Source: Bryopsis sp. KO-2023 (taxonomy: Eukaryota; Chlorophyta; Ulvophyceae; Bryopsidales; Bryopsidaceae). Taken from it: a stretch of DNA of 64,000 bases. The notes under the pieces were generated by a model, which saw only the letters and a program-made list of their open reading frames with translations, was not told the DNA's origin and searched no databases. Shown piece after piece: positions 42,556-52,148 of the stretch (position 1 is the first letter of the stretch; each line of letters opens with the position of its first letter). Position numbers and translations under genes: made by a program. The DNA is taken from the NCBI GenBank assembly GCA_030272585.1, contig BSYQ01000002.1, positions 930,001-994,000 on the forward strand, given 5' to 3'.

Positions 42556-45522
42556 ATGAGCGGAAACGACGAGCAGCTATACCTGGAATACGGTATCGAA
42601 GACAATCAGCAAGAGCGCGACGCCCCAGATGGCCCGCCGCTATATCCGCTGATCGTCGCCCAGGAATTACCTGCTGTCGGACTGCCAATACAGGCAGAAA
42701 TGGACCGGCCATTACAGGCATACGGTATCCCCGCGCACCCGGACATGGTGGAGGAAGCAGGCGATGAGGAAGCGGACATTGGCCCGGAGTTTGATGAGGA
42801 GATGGAGGAAGAGCCGGGAGTCTTCATCAATCAACAAACGCAGCACCTGCAACAGAGCCAAGTGAACGTGCATAACCAGACCTTGCACGTGCACAATGAC
42901 GGCCTGCGGGAGCGCGATCTCCATGAATCGCAAGAGCAGTTATACAGCCAATTGTCCGATGAGGCTGCCCAGCGGACAGCCCAGGTCGCCGAGCACCTTG
43001 ATAGTCGGATGGAGGGAGCTTGTTCAAGCATGGCTTCCCAAGTACATGATGTGTTGGACTCTACTCTACAGTCCCGCCATCACCAGATCGAAGGACAGCT
43101 CAGTGAAAGGTTGGATGAGCGGATACAAGATCTGGATGCTGTAGCCAAGGGGAGGCTCAGCCAAATGGAAGCTGGCTTGGCGAATATCCGTGATGTCGCC
43201 CAGAAAGAGGTGGACGAAGCCAAGGAGGCTCAGCGGATATTGGCTGAACAAGTAGCTGACACGGACGAGAAAAGGAAGAAACTCGAAGAAGAGTTTGACC
43301 GGCAACATACCGACGCCCTTTGGGGGTTGGATACGGTTCAACAAGAACTGAGAGAGACCCAAGCACTAGGGGACGCGGGTCAGAGTAAACAGTTCAAAGA
43401 ACTCATTCGTGTTAAGCATGATCTCGAAGCGACTAAAGACAGAGCGGAAAGTTTTCAGACACAGCATCATGCGGAAGTAGCCTATTTGTTAAAGGAGGCA
43501 GCGGCTGCGAAAGAAGCGGCGGCTAGATTACAAATGGAAATGGAGGAGTTGAAAAGAAGTCAAAGTCGGTCTTCAAGGAGAAGCAGATCAAGAAGCTCAA
43601 CAAGGAGCAGAGAGCCGCGGGAAATGTTACAAGAAATGTTACAAGATCCGGAAACAGCGCAAGAGCTAAAGAAGGTGTTTGAAGATGTAGCGGACACAAA
43701 GTTCACGTCGAATTTTGAGTTTTGGCGGAAGAAAGATGCTGCAGCAGTTGCCACACAAATGGCATCCGCTGCTCAACAAACACCTCTTGTGGCTGCTATG
43801 GCGGGAGCGGGAACCAGAACGGTGGCACAACCACCAAGCTTGGCCGAAGTACAAGTTCCATTCGGTCAACCGCCCCAAACCTCATCCGGCTTTGCCCCGG
43901 ATTCCGTAGGTTTTCCGCCAATACCACCAGTATTCCCGCGGGCGAATAGACCGATTACCCGACCTGCATCACCCCCAATCATTATCCCTGGAGTGGGGCG
44001 AGGCAGTGCAATCAGCGGACAGGGAAATATACCTAGGCCGATCGTGAGGCCTAGCGCTGTGTTTGGACAAACACCAAATACAAGACCACCAGCGGTATTA
44101 CAGCAAGTACAACCGCCACAGCGTACGCAGGCTTCTCCCGTGGTACAAACTATTCCGCTGACAACTCCAACAACCACGTCACCCGAGCCACCTAGAACAT
44201 TACCCATGCCACCACCAGTTTCTCAGCCAGTGTTATCACATCCATCAATGATTTCACCACCCGGCTATTATGCCATGGGAGCATCATACATTCGGCCTTC
44301 TATCTTAGGTCACTCCGTGAATGTATACGGAGCTCCATCATCCGGAAACCCCTATGTTGGATGGGGATCCTATCCGCGTATTCCTCAACGCGCAGGCGGA
44401 GGAGGCGGAGGAGGCGGAGGTGGAGATGATGATGGTTCCGGTGATGGAAGTGGCGGAGGCCCATCGGACAGAAGTGGCCGTGGGTCTGCACCTGGACCAC
44501 ATATTGGTGGAGGAAGAGAAGGACCATCTAGGAACCCAGGAGGCGGTCCTGGAGATGGTGGTGGTGGAGGTGGCGGAGGAGGCGGACCTCCTGGTCCCCC
44601 AGGCGGGGGCCCCGATTTTATGGGCTATGCACGTCCAGAAAATCGTTTGCTTCACATTCCAAATGCGGTCAAATTCCCGATGCCGAAACCGTATACTGGC
44701 GCTGGAGATCGCTGGATTCGGGATTGGCAGGCAGAACTCACCAACTTCTGTAAAGTTTATGATTTGGATGAGTCTGTTTGGCTTAAAGTATTCCGCACAA
44801 ATCTCTCTGGTTCAGCCGCCACATGGCGGAATATGCAAGAGATGCGGATTCGGGAAGGAGTTCGTCCGATGTTCCAGGACTGGGTACAACTGGTGGAAGA
44901 GCTAGCTATTGCTTTTGAACCTACAAGGATGTCCGATGTTTCGCGTAGGAAGCTGCGGAAACTTCAACAAACGGGGACTGTTCGTTCCTACATTAACGCA
45001 TTTCGGGATCTCATACTCAGAATTCCGAATATGACGGAGGAGGAGCAGTACTTGACGTTTGTTGACGGATTACGGCCCCAGATCCGACATCAAGTTGTTA
45101 CAATGGTGACAGAAGGAGTGGAAGCGGCGATAGTCACTGCCGAAAGAATCGATTCGTTGGGTGGCCAACCTCAAAACAACCGCGGACGTGGTCGCGGACG
45201 AGGGCGATGGAACTGGAATTGGAAAAACAAGCCCAAAGCTGATCAGAACCAGCAAATGCAAGGTCAGCAACCGCAACCACCACCTCCACCCCAAGATCAA
45301 AATCAGCAAATGGGAGGAGGCAACAGAGGTGGCGGCGGCCGTGGCCGCGGAAGAGGCGGAAGACGAGGTGGCGGACGAAATCGAGGTGGTGGCGGAAGGC
45401 AGCAACAAGGCGGAGCTAGAGGCGGAGGCGCATGTTACATCTGCGGTGAAGTGGGTCATGGCTTTGGAAAATGTCCTAAAGGCCCAACTTTTCAAAAATG
45501 GCTAAAAGATCACGCCGCATAG
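42556..45522 (+). CDS. E2 Gag
   Basis: 988 aa, unusually long for gypsy Gag. From N to C: acidic segment; glutamine-rich coiled coil (about residues 105-330); SR-rich patch SRRSRSRSSTRSREPRE (about 340-355); proline-rich stretch (about 400-600); polyglycine segment (about 610-690); capsid-like retrotransposon gag domain (about 715-860; WIRDWQAELTNFCKVYDLDE, TWRNMQEM, FVDGLRPQIRHQV); RG-rich stretch (GRGRGRGRWNWNW); and one CCHC knuckle CYICGEVGHGFGKC (960-973). The knuckle and RG boxes bind the RNA genome. It overlaps pol by 25 bp. E3 has a close homologue. Confidence 0.93.
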   Translation: MSGNDEQLYLEYGIEDNQQERDAPDGPPLYPLIVAQELPAVGLPIQAEMDRPLQAYGIPAHPDMVEEAGDEEADIGPEFDEEMEEEPGVFINQQTQHLQQSQVNVHNQTLHVHNDGLRERDLHESQEQLYSQLSDEAAQRTAQVAEHLDSRMEGACSSMASQVHDVLDSTLQSRHHQIEGQLSERLDERIQDLDAVAKGRLSQMEAGLANIRDVAQKEVDEAKEAQRILAEQVADTDEKRKKLEEEFDRQHTDALWGLDTVQQELRETQALGDAGQSKQFKELIRVKHDLEATKDRAESFQTQHHAEVAYLLKEAAAAKEAAARLQMEMEELKRSQSRSSRRSRSRSSTRSREPREMLQEMLQDPETAQELKKVFEDVADTKFTSNFEFWRKKDAAAVATQMASAAQQTPLVAAMAGAGTRTVAQPPSLAEVQVPFGQPPQTSSGFAPDSVGFPPIPPVFPRANRPITRPASPPIIIPGVGRGSAISGQGNIPRPIVRPSAVFGQTPNTRPPAVLQQVQPPQRTQASPVVQTIPLTTPTTTSPEPPRTLPMPPPVSQPVLSHPSMISPPGYYAMGASYIRPSILGHSVNVYGAPSSGNPYVGWGSYPRIPQRAGGGGGGGGGGDDDGSGDGSGGGPSDRSGRGSAPGPHIGGGREGPSRNPGGGPGDGGGGGGGGGGPPGPPGGGPDFMGYARPENRLLHIPNAVKFPMPKPYTGAGDRWIRDWQAELTNFCKVYDLDESVWLKVFRTNLSGSAATWRNMQEMRIREGVRPMFQDWVQLVEELAIAFEPTRMSDVSRRKLRKLQQTGTVRSYINAFRDLILRIPNMTEEEQYLTFVDGLRPQIRHQVVTMVTEGVEAAIVTAERIDSLGGQPQNNRGRGRGRGRWNWNWKNKPKADQNQQMQGQQPQPPPPPQDQNQQMGGGNRGGGGRGRGRGGRRGGGRNRGGGGRQQQGGARGGGACYICGEVGHGFGKCPKGPTFQKWLKDHAA

Positions 45523-48500
45523 AGGAGACTTCACTCCATGCGGCCAGAAGAAAAAGAGCCAGACGCCGAAGATATAGACATCGCAGACGTCAGAAGCTCC
45601 GGGAGTCACGAGCAAGAGAACGAGAGGGGAATAAAAAGACCGAGAAAGAGTCAAAAAGAAATCCCGCCCAGAGGGCTGAAAATCCGCTGATGAGTACAAA
45701 ACTTGGTGACAAAGAGCGGATGGATGATTCAAGTACGGTCATCCTAAGCACTTCCGGCAGAGAGTTGGCGGAAAGTGTTGGTTCAGTGCATGAAGACTCT
45801 GGAAGTTCCTCCGGAGATAGCAACCTGGAATCTGTCCCGCCTTGTGGAGAGAAACAGGCTTCAGAAGGAAGTGTAAAAAGTTTAGACCGGACCAGCCCAA
45901 GGGTTCCGTCTGACGCCGATGCAAGGGAGGCATCGGACAGAAAGAAACAACCAGGGGTTGAAGGTGGGGATTACCTTCAAGACAGTTTTAACCCGCTGGT
46001 AAATAATCACCACCTTAAGTTCATGGGATATGAGCTTAAGGGGCGGATAGGGGGAGTTTCAATCTCCGCTTATTTGGACTGTGGAGCTACGGAAAATTAT
46101 GTAGCGCAGAAACTTGTGGATCGTTTGGGGTTAGAGTTCTCCTCGTGTAATAAGACCGTTTCGTTAGCCAACGGATCTGTTTGCAATGTGGACAAGCGAT
46201 GCGGAAACATCAACCTGCAGTTGGGCAAATACAAAACCCAGTTTTCTGCGGATGTTTTTCCTCATCTCACGTATGACATCGTGTTAGGGTTACCGTGGCT
46301 GATCGCCAATAACCCGTCCATAGACTTTGCACAGGGAACTATCAACATTCGCCAAGGTCAAGGTTGGATAACAGTACCGGTAAAGGAAAGACCGACTGAT
46401 TATCTTCAACTTGCGAATGAAACCACACCTCTCATCACCCACAAGAATATATTCCGCTACATCAAGAAGCAAACTGAATCCACGGATAGTTTGGCTTACT
46501 TGGTGGTGGTGCGTGAATCCGACCCCACGGATAGCAACCATTTGATGCAATATCCGTATGAGGGGGTAACCGTTGATAACCTTCAAACTTCAGCGGGCAC
46601 CAACACACCACAAGAGACGGAGGTACCGAAGTTGCTGCATGATCAGATGCACCCGGATATCCGCTCTGTGGTGGAGGAATATAGCCACATTTTTCCAAAA
46701 GATCTCCCACCTGGCATACCTCCCGTCCGCAAGGGTCATGAATTTAAGATCGACCTTGAGGATGAGAGTATGAGCCCAATCCACCGTCCCTTGTACAAAC
46801 TTTCTCCGGCTGAATTGGATGAAGTTCGGACACAAGTGGATTATCTCCTCGAGCAACGGAAGATTAGGCCGTCAGAGAGTCCCTGGGGAGCCCCCATACT
46901 CTTTGTCCCTAAGAAAGACGGCGGACTGCGGGTGTGTGTTGATTACAGATGGATCAACCACTACACCATCAAAAACCGCAATCCACTTCCGCTCCCCGAA
47001 GAGTTAATGGACCGGCTCGCTAAAGCAAAGATCTACACCAAGATCGACCTCCGCTCGGGCTACTGGCAATTTCCAGTCCGGCCAAAGGATACCCCAAAAA
47101 CTGCATTCCGCACACGATACGGGCATTTCGAGTTCCTCGTTTGTCCCTTCGGAATGTCCAACTGTCCGGCCCAGTTTCAAACTATGGTGCAGGATTTGTT
47201 GGGGGAGTTTTTGGACCACTTTGTGGTTGTTTTCATTGACGACATTCTGGTGTTTTCCAATTCAGTGGAAGAACATGTCGATCATTTGAAACAGGTATTC
47301 GAGCGGTTACACAAACACAAGCTCTACGCGAAAGCGAGCAAGTGTGAAGTGGGGGTCAGCGAGACCGATTATCTGGGATATCATTTGTCAGGGAAAGGCC
47401 TGCAACCAATGAATGATAAAGTGCGGGCTATTCAAGAATGGAAGGAGTTGAGCTCAGTTGGGGATGTGCGAAGTTTTCTGGGCATGGTATCTTACTATCG
47501 TAAGTTTATACCAGAGTTTGCGCGGATTGCAGGACCCTTACATGATCTGATCAAAAAGAATCATGTGTGGACATGGGGGCCTATTCAGCGCGAAGCCTTC
47601 AGCAAACTCAAGCAAAAGATCACCCGCACCCCCATACTTCTCCTACCCGATCCGCTTCTTGGGTACACCGTAATAACGGACGCATCAGGAACTGCATATG
47701 GAGCAGTTCTGTGTCAGGACCATGGAAAGGGGCTACAGCCAATAGCCTACCTTTCAAGACGATTAAAACCAGCTGAGACACGATATTCCGCATATGAGCG
47801 GGAGCTGGGGGCTGTAGCATATGCGCTCAGCCAATGGCGGCATTACCTCGAAGGAGCGCCTGGGGAGGTTACGGTTATGACAGACCATCAGCCAATAACC
47901 CACTTCATGACCCAAGCTAAAATGTCGCGGACACAATCCCGATGGTACACGTCAGGGTACTTTGATTCCATAGGTCCAAAAATCGTCTATGTGCCTGGTA
48001 AAGCCAATGTACTGGCGGATGCGTTATCCCGAAGCCTTCCTGATTCACAAGATCAAATTCATGCTTTGTCCGCCTGGGTGGTGGATGAAGCGGATGCATG
48101 GAAGACCGCTATTGCAGCAGATCAAAAACTGCAAGCGGAAGTCACGAAAATCCAAGCGGGTAAACCCACGAAACTTTCGTTCGAGGATGGCTGGTTGTAC
48201 TATCAAGCAACTCCCACCTCAGACAAAGTACTAGTGGTTCCAAATGGATACCGGAAAAAGGTTATGGGGGAGTTCCATGATGTTCCGAGTGCTGGACACG
48301 CAGGTGCCGCCCGGACATCGGATGTGCTACAGCGATACTACTGGTGGAAAGGAGTTGGAAAGGATGTCCAAGCATACGTGCGGACATGTCCTGTCTGTCA
48401 GCGGACAAAAGCTGATACGACGAAGCAGAAAGGGCTTCTGCATCCACTCCCAATACCGACAACAAAGTGGGAACGGATCACCACTGACCTCGTGACTGAT

Positions 48501-49607
48501 TTACCAAAGTCACGTGGGTTCACCGCCATCGCGGTATTTGTTGATCGGTTAACCAAGTACGTTCGCTTCGCACCCTGCACCAAGGAAATAACCGCCCCGG
48601 AATATGCTAAGTTGTTTGTGGACAACATCTACAAACACTACGGCCTCCCCAAAGTGATAATTTCCGATCGAGACCCCAGATTCACAAGTTCCTTCTGGCG
48701 GTCTTTATTTTCACTTCTGGGAACCCAACTCCGAATGAGCACAGCCTACCACCCACAAACAGATGGGCAGTCAGAGGTTACTATTCGGGTGTTGGAAGAC
48801 TTTTTGCGGCCTTATGTGGAGCGGTATCCAGACCGCTGGGTTGATTTCTTGGCGACAGCGGAATTTGCTGCCAACAACTCCCGCAATGTGTCAACCGGCT
48901 ATGCCCCAGCACATTTGTTGTATGGGCAGCATATGGGCCAAATTACCGTGCAGAAAAAGTTAACGGCGAAAGAAGAGTCCGAAATGGCAACCGAAATGGT
49001 GAAACGAATGGACGAGCAACTGCAGCAGGCAAAGCAGCAGTATGCAACCGCACAAGAGCGGATGTGTGTCCAAGCGAACAAACGGCGGCGGGAAGTAATC
49101 TTCAAAGAAGGGGATGAAGTTTTGGTGCGGAGTACATTTATTCCGCTGCAATCCTTGCAAAAGATCCCACCAAAAATCCGCCGGAGGTTTGTCGGGCCAT
49201 TCAAAGTGGACAAAGCGATATCCACAGTCGCTTATCGCCTGCAACTACCACCCCATTGGACTATTCATTCTACCTTCCATGTCTCCAAGCTGAAGGCATA
49301 CAACCGCTTGTCAGAAGATGATGAGCGGGAGGTGGAACCTCCCGAAGGGGAGTTGGTGGATGGCTCCATTGAATATGAGGTCGAGCGTATTCTGCGGGAT
49401 CGAGGCACACCCAACCGTCGGGAGTACTTGATTCTGTGGAAGGGCTATGATTTGATGGAAGCCACCTGGGAGCCAGAAGCCCACCTGGCCAATGCCAGCG
49501 ATATCTTGGCGGAGTATCTCAAAAACCGCACGCGCTTGCCGACCAAAGAGGAAATCCGCTCTAAGCGGGAAGAAAGGCGGACAAGGCGGCGGAAACAACC
49601 TCTTTAG
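45498..49607 (+). CDS. E2 Pol (protease, RT, RNase H, integrase, chromodomain)
   Basis: 1369 aa. A basic, serine-rich N-terminus precedes the protease (AYLDCGATENY, Asp about 193). Reverse transcriptase: TKIDLRSGYWQ and FIDDILVFS (about 580). RNase H: ITDASGTAYG, ERELGAV, MTDHQP. Integrase: HHCC with CPVCQRTK (about 925-970), catalytic TTDLVTDL, IISDRDPRF and DGQSEVTIRVLED. A C-terminal chromodomain (EYEVERILRDRG, YLILWKGYDLMEATWEPEAH) follows. Pol is in the -1 frame relative to gag, beginning at an ATG inside gag's last codons (CAAAAATGG). Expression may use reinitiation or frameshifting within 45480-45522; I see no canonical slippery heptamer. Confidence 0.94.
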   Translation: MAKRSRRIEETSLHAARRKRARRRRYRHRRRQKLRESRAREREGNKKTEKESKRNPAQRAENPLMSTKLGDKERMDDSSTVILSTSGRELAESVGSVHEDSGSSSGDSNLESVPPCGEKQASEGSVKSLDRTSPRVPSDADAREASDRKKQPGVEGGDYLQDSFNPLVNNHHLKFMGYELKGRIGGVSISAYLDCGATENYVAQKLVDRLGLEFSSCNKTVSLANGSVCNVDKRCGNINLQLGKYKTQFSADVFPHLTYDIVLGLPWLIANNPSIDFAQGTINIRQGQGWITVPVKERPTDYLQLANETTPLITHKNIFRYIKKQTESTDSLAYLVVVRESDPTDSNHLMQYPYEGVTVDNLQTSAGTNTPQETEVPKLLHDQMHPDIRSVVEEYSHIFPKDLPPGIPPVRKGHEFKIDLEDESMSPIHRPLYKLSPAELDEVRTQVDYLLEQRKIRPSESPWGAPILFVPKKDGGLRVCVDYRWINHYTIKNRNPLPLPEELMDRLAKAKIYTKIDLRSGYWQFPVRPKDTPKTAFRTRYGHFEFLVCPFGMSNCPAQFQTMVQDLLGEFLDHFVVVFIDDILVFSNSVEEHVDHLKQVFERLHKHKLYAKASKCEVGVSETDYLGYHLSGKGLQPMNDKVRAIQEWKELSSVGDVRSFLGMVSYYRKFIPEFARIAGPLHDLIKKNHVWTWGPIQREAFSKLKQKITRTPILLLPDPLLGYTVITDASGTAYGAVLCQDHGKGLQPIAYLSRRLKPAETRYSAYERELGAVAYALSQWRHYLEGAPGEVTVMTDHQPITHFMTQAKMSRTQSRWYTSGYFDSIGPKIVYVPGKANVLADALSRSLPDSQDQIHALSAWVVDEADAWKTAIAADQKLQAEVTKIQAGKPTKLSFEDGWLYYQATPTSDKVLVVPNGYRKKVMGEFHDVPSAGHAGAARTSDVLQRYYWWKGVGKDVQAYVRTCPVCQRTKADTTKQKGLLHPLPIPTTKWERITTDLVTDLPKSRGFTAIAVFVDRLTKYVRFAPCTKEITAPEYAKLFVDNIYKHYGLPKVIISDRDPRFTSSFWRSLFSLLGTQLRMSTAYHPQTDGQSEVTIRVLEDFLRPYVERYPDRWVDFLATAEFAANNSRNVSTGYAPAHLLYGQHMGQITVQKKLTAKEESEMATEMVKRMDEQLQQAKQQYATAQERMCVQANKRRREVIFKEGDEVLVRSTFIPLQSLQKIPPKIRRRFVGPFKVDKAISTVAYRLQLPPHWTIHSTFHVSKLKAYNRLSEDDEREVEPPEGELVDGSIEYEVERILRDRGTPNRREYLILWKGYDLMEATWEPEAHLANASDILAEYLKNRTRLPTKEEIRSKREERRTRRRKQPL

Positions 49608-49927
49608 ATGATACAGGTTGATATGGGGAAGGGAACGATGGTTACTGAGTTGGTATCAGTTCACCCATAATCAAATACATCTAAGAGCGAGCTACAGAGA
49701 GCTGAGTCAAGATAGCGAGGGTAATATCAAAGCGGGCTAGAACCTTGGATGAGACGACACTCAGTAGAGGAAGTCTTCCATCAGTGACAAGTGAGTGACT
49801 CTATCACTTGTATAAACTAGCTAGGCTGCAACCCTCCAGCCCTATTTCGTCAAAAGTTTACGCCGAGCGCACTGAACCTTCAGAAGCAACCGCCACCAAA
49901 GCAAAACATTGAGAACATTTGCGTAAA
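49608..49927 (+). other. Pol-ORF3 spacer
   Basis: About 320 bp, alignable to 58551-58879 in E3 with moderate conservation although non-coding, which argues for a regulatory role. It contains the hairpin and TATA-like box annotated separately. Confidence 0.6.
49787..49816 (+). promoter_or_regulatory. Conserved hairpin plus TATA-like box before ORF3
   Basis: ACAAGTGA and TCACTTGT pair around a 9-nt loop GTGACTCTA, and TATAAA (49811-49816) begins at the base of the 3' arm. In E3 the same loop is closed by ACAAGTGG/CCACTTGT (a compensatory A-T to G-C change) and followed by TATATATA. It lies 117 bp upstream of the ORF3 ATG, so it may be an internal promoter or an RNA element. Confidence 0.6.
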
Positions 49928-51796
49928 ATGTCTGGAACATCAGACCATTTGGAGCGACTCCGTCAGCAGAGGGATGAGTGGAAAACAAAGGCAGAGGCCT
50001 TGGAAACGGAGCTCGCAGAAGCCTTAGAATCTGGAACTGAGGCGGTGGAATCACATGCAAATGTGGCGGCGGATTACGAAAAGTTACACAAGAAGCTTCA
50101 GGAGGGTGTGACAAAAAGAGATGAGCAGGAGGCGGAAATCTGTGAGCTGGCGGCGGAACTCCGGGAAACAAAGGAGGAAAGGGCGGCGGAAAAAACTAAG
50201 CTGGAAGCGGATTGGACAGATCGATACCGGGCTCTTCAACAGCAGTTGAGTGACGCTCAAGTGAAAGCCCGTGGTGCGGAAGCGGACCTCAAGACCATCA
50301 AACGAGAGTTATCCGCAAAAGAGGAAGAAAATTCCGCAAAAGATCAAATAATTTCCGCGCGGGATCAAGAAATTTCCGCAAAGACAAAGGAAATCAACCA
50401 GCTGACCACCGATCTAGCCCTCTCCCGGAAAACAGCCACCAAAGCTCAGGCGGATACTGAATGGTATCACAAGGAAAACAAGCAGCTCATCAGCGAGGCA
50501 GAGAAACGCTACAAGCACCTCGTCACGGTCCAAAAAGAGTTGGCAGCCACAAAAGCCGCTCTCGCCAAGGCGGAAAAAGGAGACGATTTCTGCAGCAGCA
50601 CGACCGCCCGTGTGTTGATGTCAGAACTCGTGGCGTCCAAAGTTGAGGTCAGCCGGCTTCGAGCCAGCCTCATGGACATTCCGCAGTCACTCGCGAGCTT
50701 CTCACACGGACTCGTGGGAGTACGCCTGGACACCGCGAAAACGCAGGCGCAATTGGTGAGAGATGGCCGGATAAAAGATCAGGTCGACATGCATAAGGTC
50801 AAGGAGATCACCATCACAAACGTGGACCTTACGAAGGCGCACAACTTGGACCAAGTGAACGACTGGTTGAGCCGGATAGACGGGGCAGCGGAAAATATCT
50901 CACAGCAGTTGGCGAAACCACCCCAGAGTTCCCTTGACGATGACGACAACGAAGAGGTCATAGCGGAAGAACCGACAGGTTCAAAACCACCGCTGAGCGC
51001 GGAGGACGCACAAACAAAAGCACTCGTCAAAGCAGCAATGCTCAAAGCACTTGCGGAGAAAAAGAAAGCAGCCGCGGAGAAAAAGGCGACCGCGGAAAAA
51101 CAACAGGCGGACGCGGAGAAAACACATGCGGAGAAAAAGGCGGTTGCGGAAAAACAAAAGGCGGACGCGGAGAAAACACACGCGGACGCGGGAAAACAAA
51201 AGAAGGCGGACGCGGAGAAAAAGACAACCGCCGAAACCAAGAAAGGGGAGCCGTCGACTCAGGCGGATGCGGAAAAAGTGAAGGAAGCGAACAAAAAGGG
51301 CGCGGAGAAAAGCACCAAGCGGGGGAAGAAACGCACACGTGCGCAGGACGCGAAAGAGTTGCGTGCAGCGCTCAAGAAGATCAAAGGCACGCACGATCCA
51401 GCACTCGCGGGAACGAAGTGCTATTACTGCGCGGGAACGCAACATGGTGTCGGGGTAAAAACCAGTTGTGGGGCACACTACGTTTGCCCTACACACTGGC
51501 CCCATCATCATGTAATGGATCGGGTCATCAATCGGTGGCTCGCGGATAAAAGTATCCGGCCGCTCGATATGACCGCGGAGCATCTTCGCCTCGGAAAACG
51601 TGCGGAGGATTTTCTTCCGCTCCCATCGCTTCCACCCCCGGATGCCACTGATCAGCTCACCTTACCATGTCAGGTGTGTCGGGTCAAATCCGCAGCCTTC
51701 CCTTCGAAAACCGGTGTCAAGGAGCTTGGATCCCGGCTGACATACATCCTACGAACGATGTGGGATCTCGAGGGCTTGGACTCGGATTCCGCGTAA
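49928..51796 (+). CDS. E2 ORF3: coiled-coil protein with C-terminal Cys/His domain
   Basis: 622 aa from the ATG at 49928 (AAAATGTCTGG). Residues about 5-290 form a long coiled coil rich in Glu, Lys and Ala; an acidic patch SLDDDDNEEVIAEE follows; residues about 375-470 are Ala/Lys/Glu repeats (AEKKKAAAEKKATAEKQ and relatives). The C-terminus has CYYCAGTQ at 498-505, then C-G-A-H-Y-V-C-P-T-H-W and a second CQVC pair near 581, a probable zinc-binding module. It has no signal peptide or membrane segment, so it is not an envelope protein. A homologue, split by inversion, exists in E3 with the same C-terminal cysteines. Function unknown; nucleic-acid or chromatin binding is a guess. Confidence 0.85.
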   Translation: MSGTSDHLERLRQQRDEWKTKAEALETELAEALESGTEAVESHANVAADYEKLHKKLQEGVTKRDEQEAEICELAAELRETKEERAAEKTKLEADWTDRYRALQQQLSDAQVKARGAEADLKTIKRELSAKEEENSAKDQIISARDQEISAKTKEINQLTTDLALSRKTATKAQADTEWYHKENKQLISEAEKRYKHLVTVQKELAATKAALAKAEKGDDFCSSTTARVLMSELVASKVEVSRLRASLMDIPQSLASFSHGLVGVRLDTAKTQAQLVRDGRIKDQVDMHKVKEITITNVDLTKAHNLDQVNDWLSRIDGAAENISQQLAKPPQSSLDDDDNEEVIAEEPTGSKPPLSAEDAQTKALVKAAMLKALAEKKKAAAEKKATAEKQQADAEKTHAEKKAVAEKQKADAEKTHADAGKQKKADAEKKTTAETKKGEPSTQADAEKVKEANKKGAEKSTKRGKKRTRAQDAKELRAALKKIKGTHDPALAGTKCYYCAGTQHGVGVKTSCGAHYVCPTHWPHHHVMDRVINRWLADKSIRPLDMTAEHLRLGKRAEDFLPLPSLPPPDATDQLTLPCQVCRVKSAAFPSKTGVKELGSRLTYILRTMWDLEGLDSDSA

Positions 51797-51976
51797 GCAA
51801 GCGGAATTCATCGACAGAGTGAGAGAGAGAGAGAGAGCCAGAGCCAGAGATTCAGAGCCGGACAGCGACAGTTTTTCCTTGGGGGTTTTTCGTTCTTTTC
51901 TTTTCTTTTCTTTTTCTTTCCTTTTGGGTTCTTCTACGGGTGTGGCGACCCTGTGGGGGGGGGGGGGGGGAGTAGT
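51797..51976 (+). other. E2 3' untranslated region and polypurine tract
   Basis: A (GA)n run follows the ORF3 stop, then a pyrimidine-rich stretch (51893-51926), then a run of about 17 G and AGTAGT directly before the 3' LTR. The G-run/AGTAGT is also found at the same position in E3 (55514-55536, minus strand). Confidence 0.75.
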
Positions 51977-52148
51977 TGATACGTTGTCGCACTCATTTTG
52001 CAGTACGAGTGTGTAGTACGGGTTAGTACGGGTTCTAGGGGTTAAGTTCAGAGAGAACAACTTGTAAATTAATTCTCTGGTTTGTAGTGTGTGTGACCCC
52101 AGTCTCAACCTCAGCAACGACTTCACTAAAACCTACAGGGACCTAACA
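51977..52148 (+). repeat. E2 3' LTR
   Basis: 172 bp, starting TGATACGTTG; one difference from the 5' LTR seen by eye. Confidence 0.93.

Larger units (their letters stand above)
41896..52148 (+). mobile_element. Ty3/gypsy chromovirus element E2 with extra ORF3
   Basis: A 10253-bp element: LTRs 41896-42067 and 51977-52148 (172 bp each, one difference seen), PBS at 42070, gag 42556-45522, pol 45498-49607 in the -1 frame, a third sense ORF 49928-51796, and a G-rich polypurine tract. All enzymatic domains are open, so it could be active. Flanking pentamers GAATG and ACAAG do not match, so the target duplication is missing or altered. The family relation to E3 is clear in every ORF. Confidence 0.93.

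Noticed and set aside
49928..51796. ORF3 as an envelope gene
   Set aside because: No signal peptide, transmembrane segment or glycoprotein-like cysteine pattern; the protein is a soluble coiled coil.
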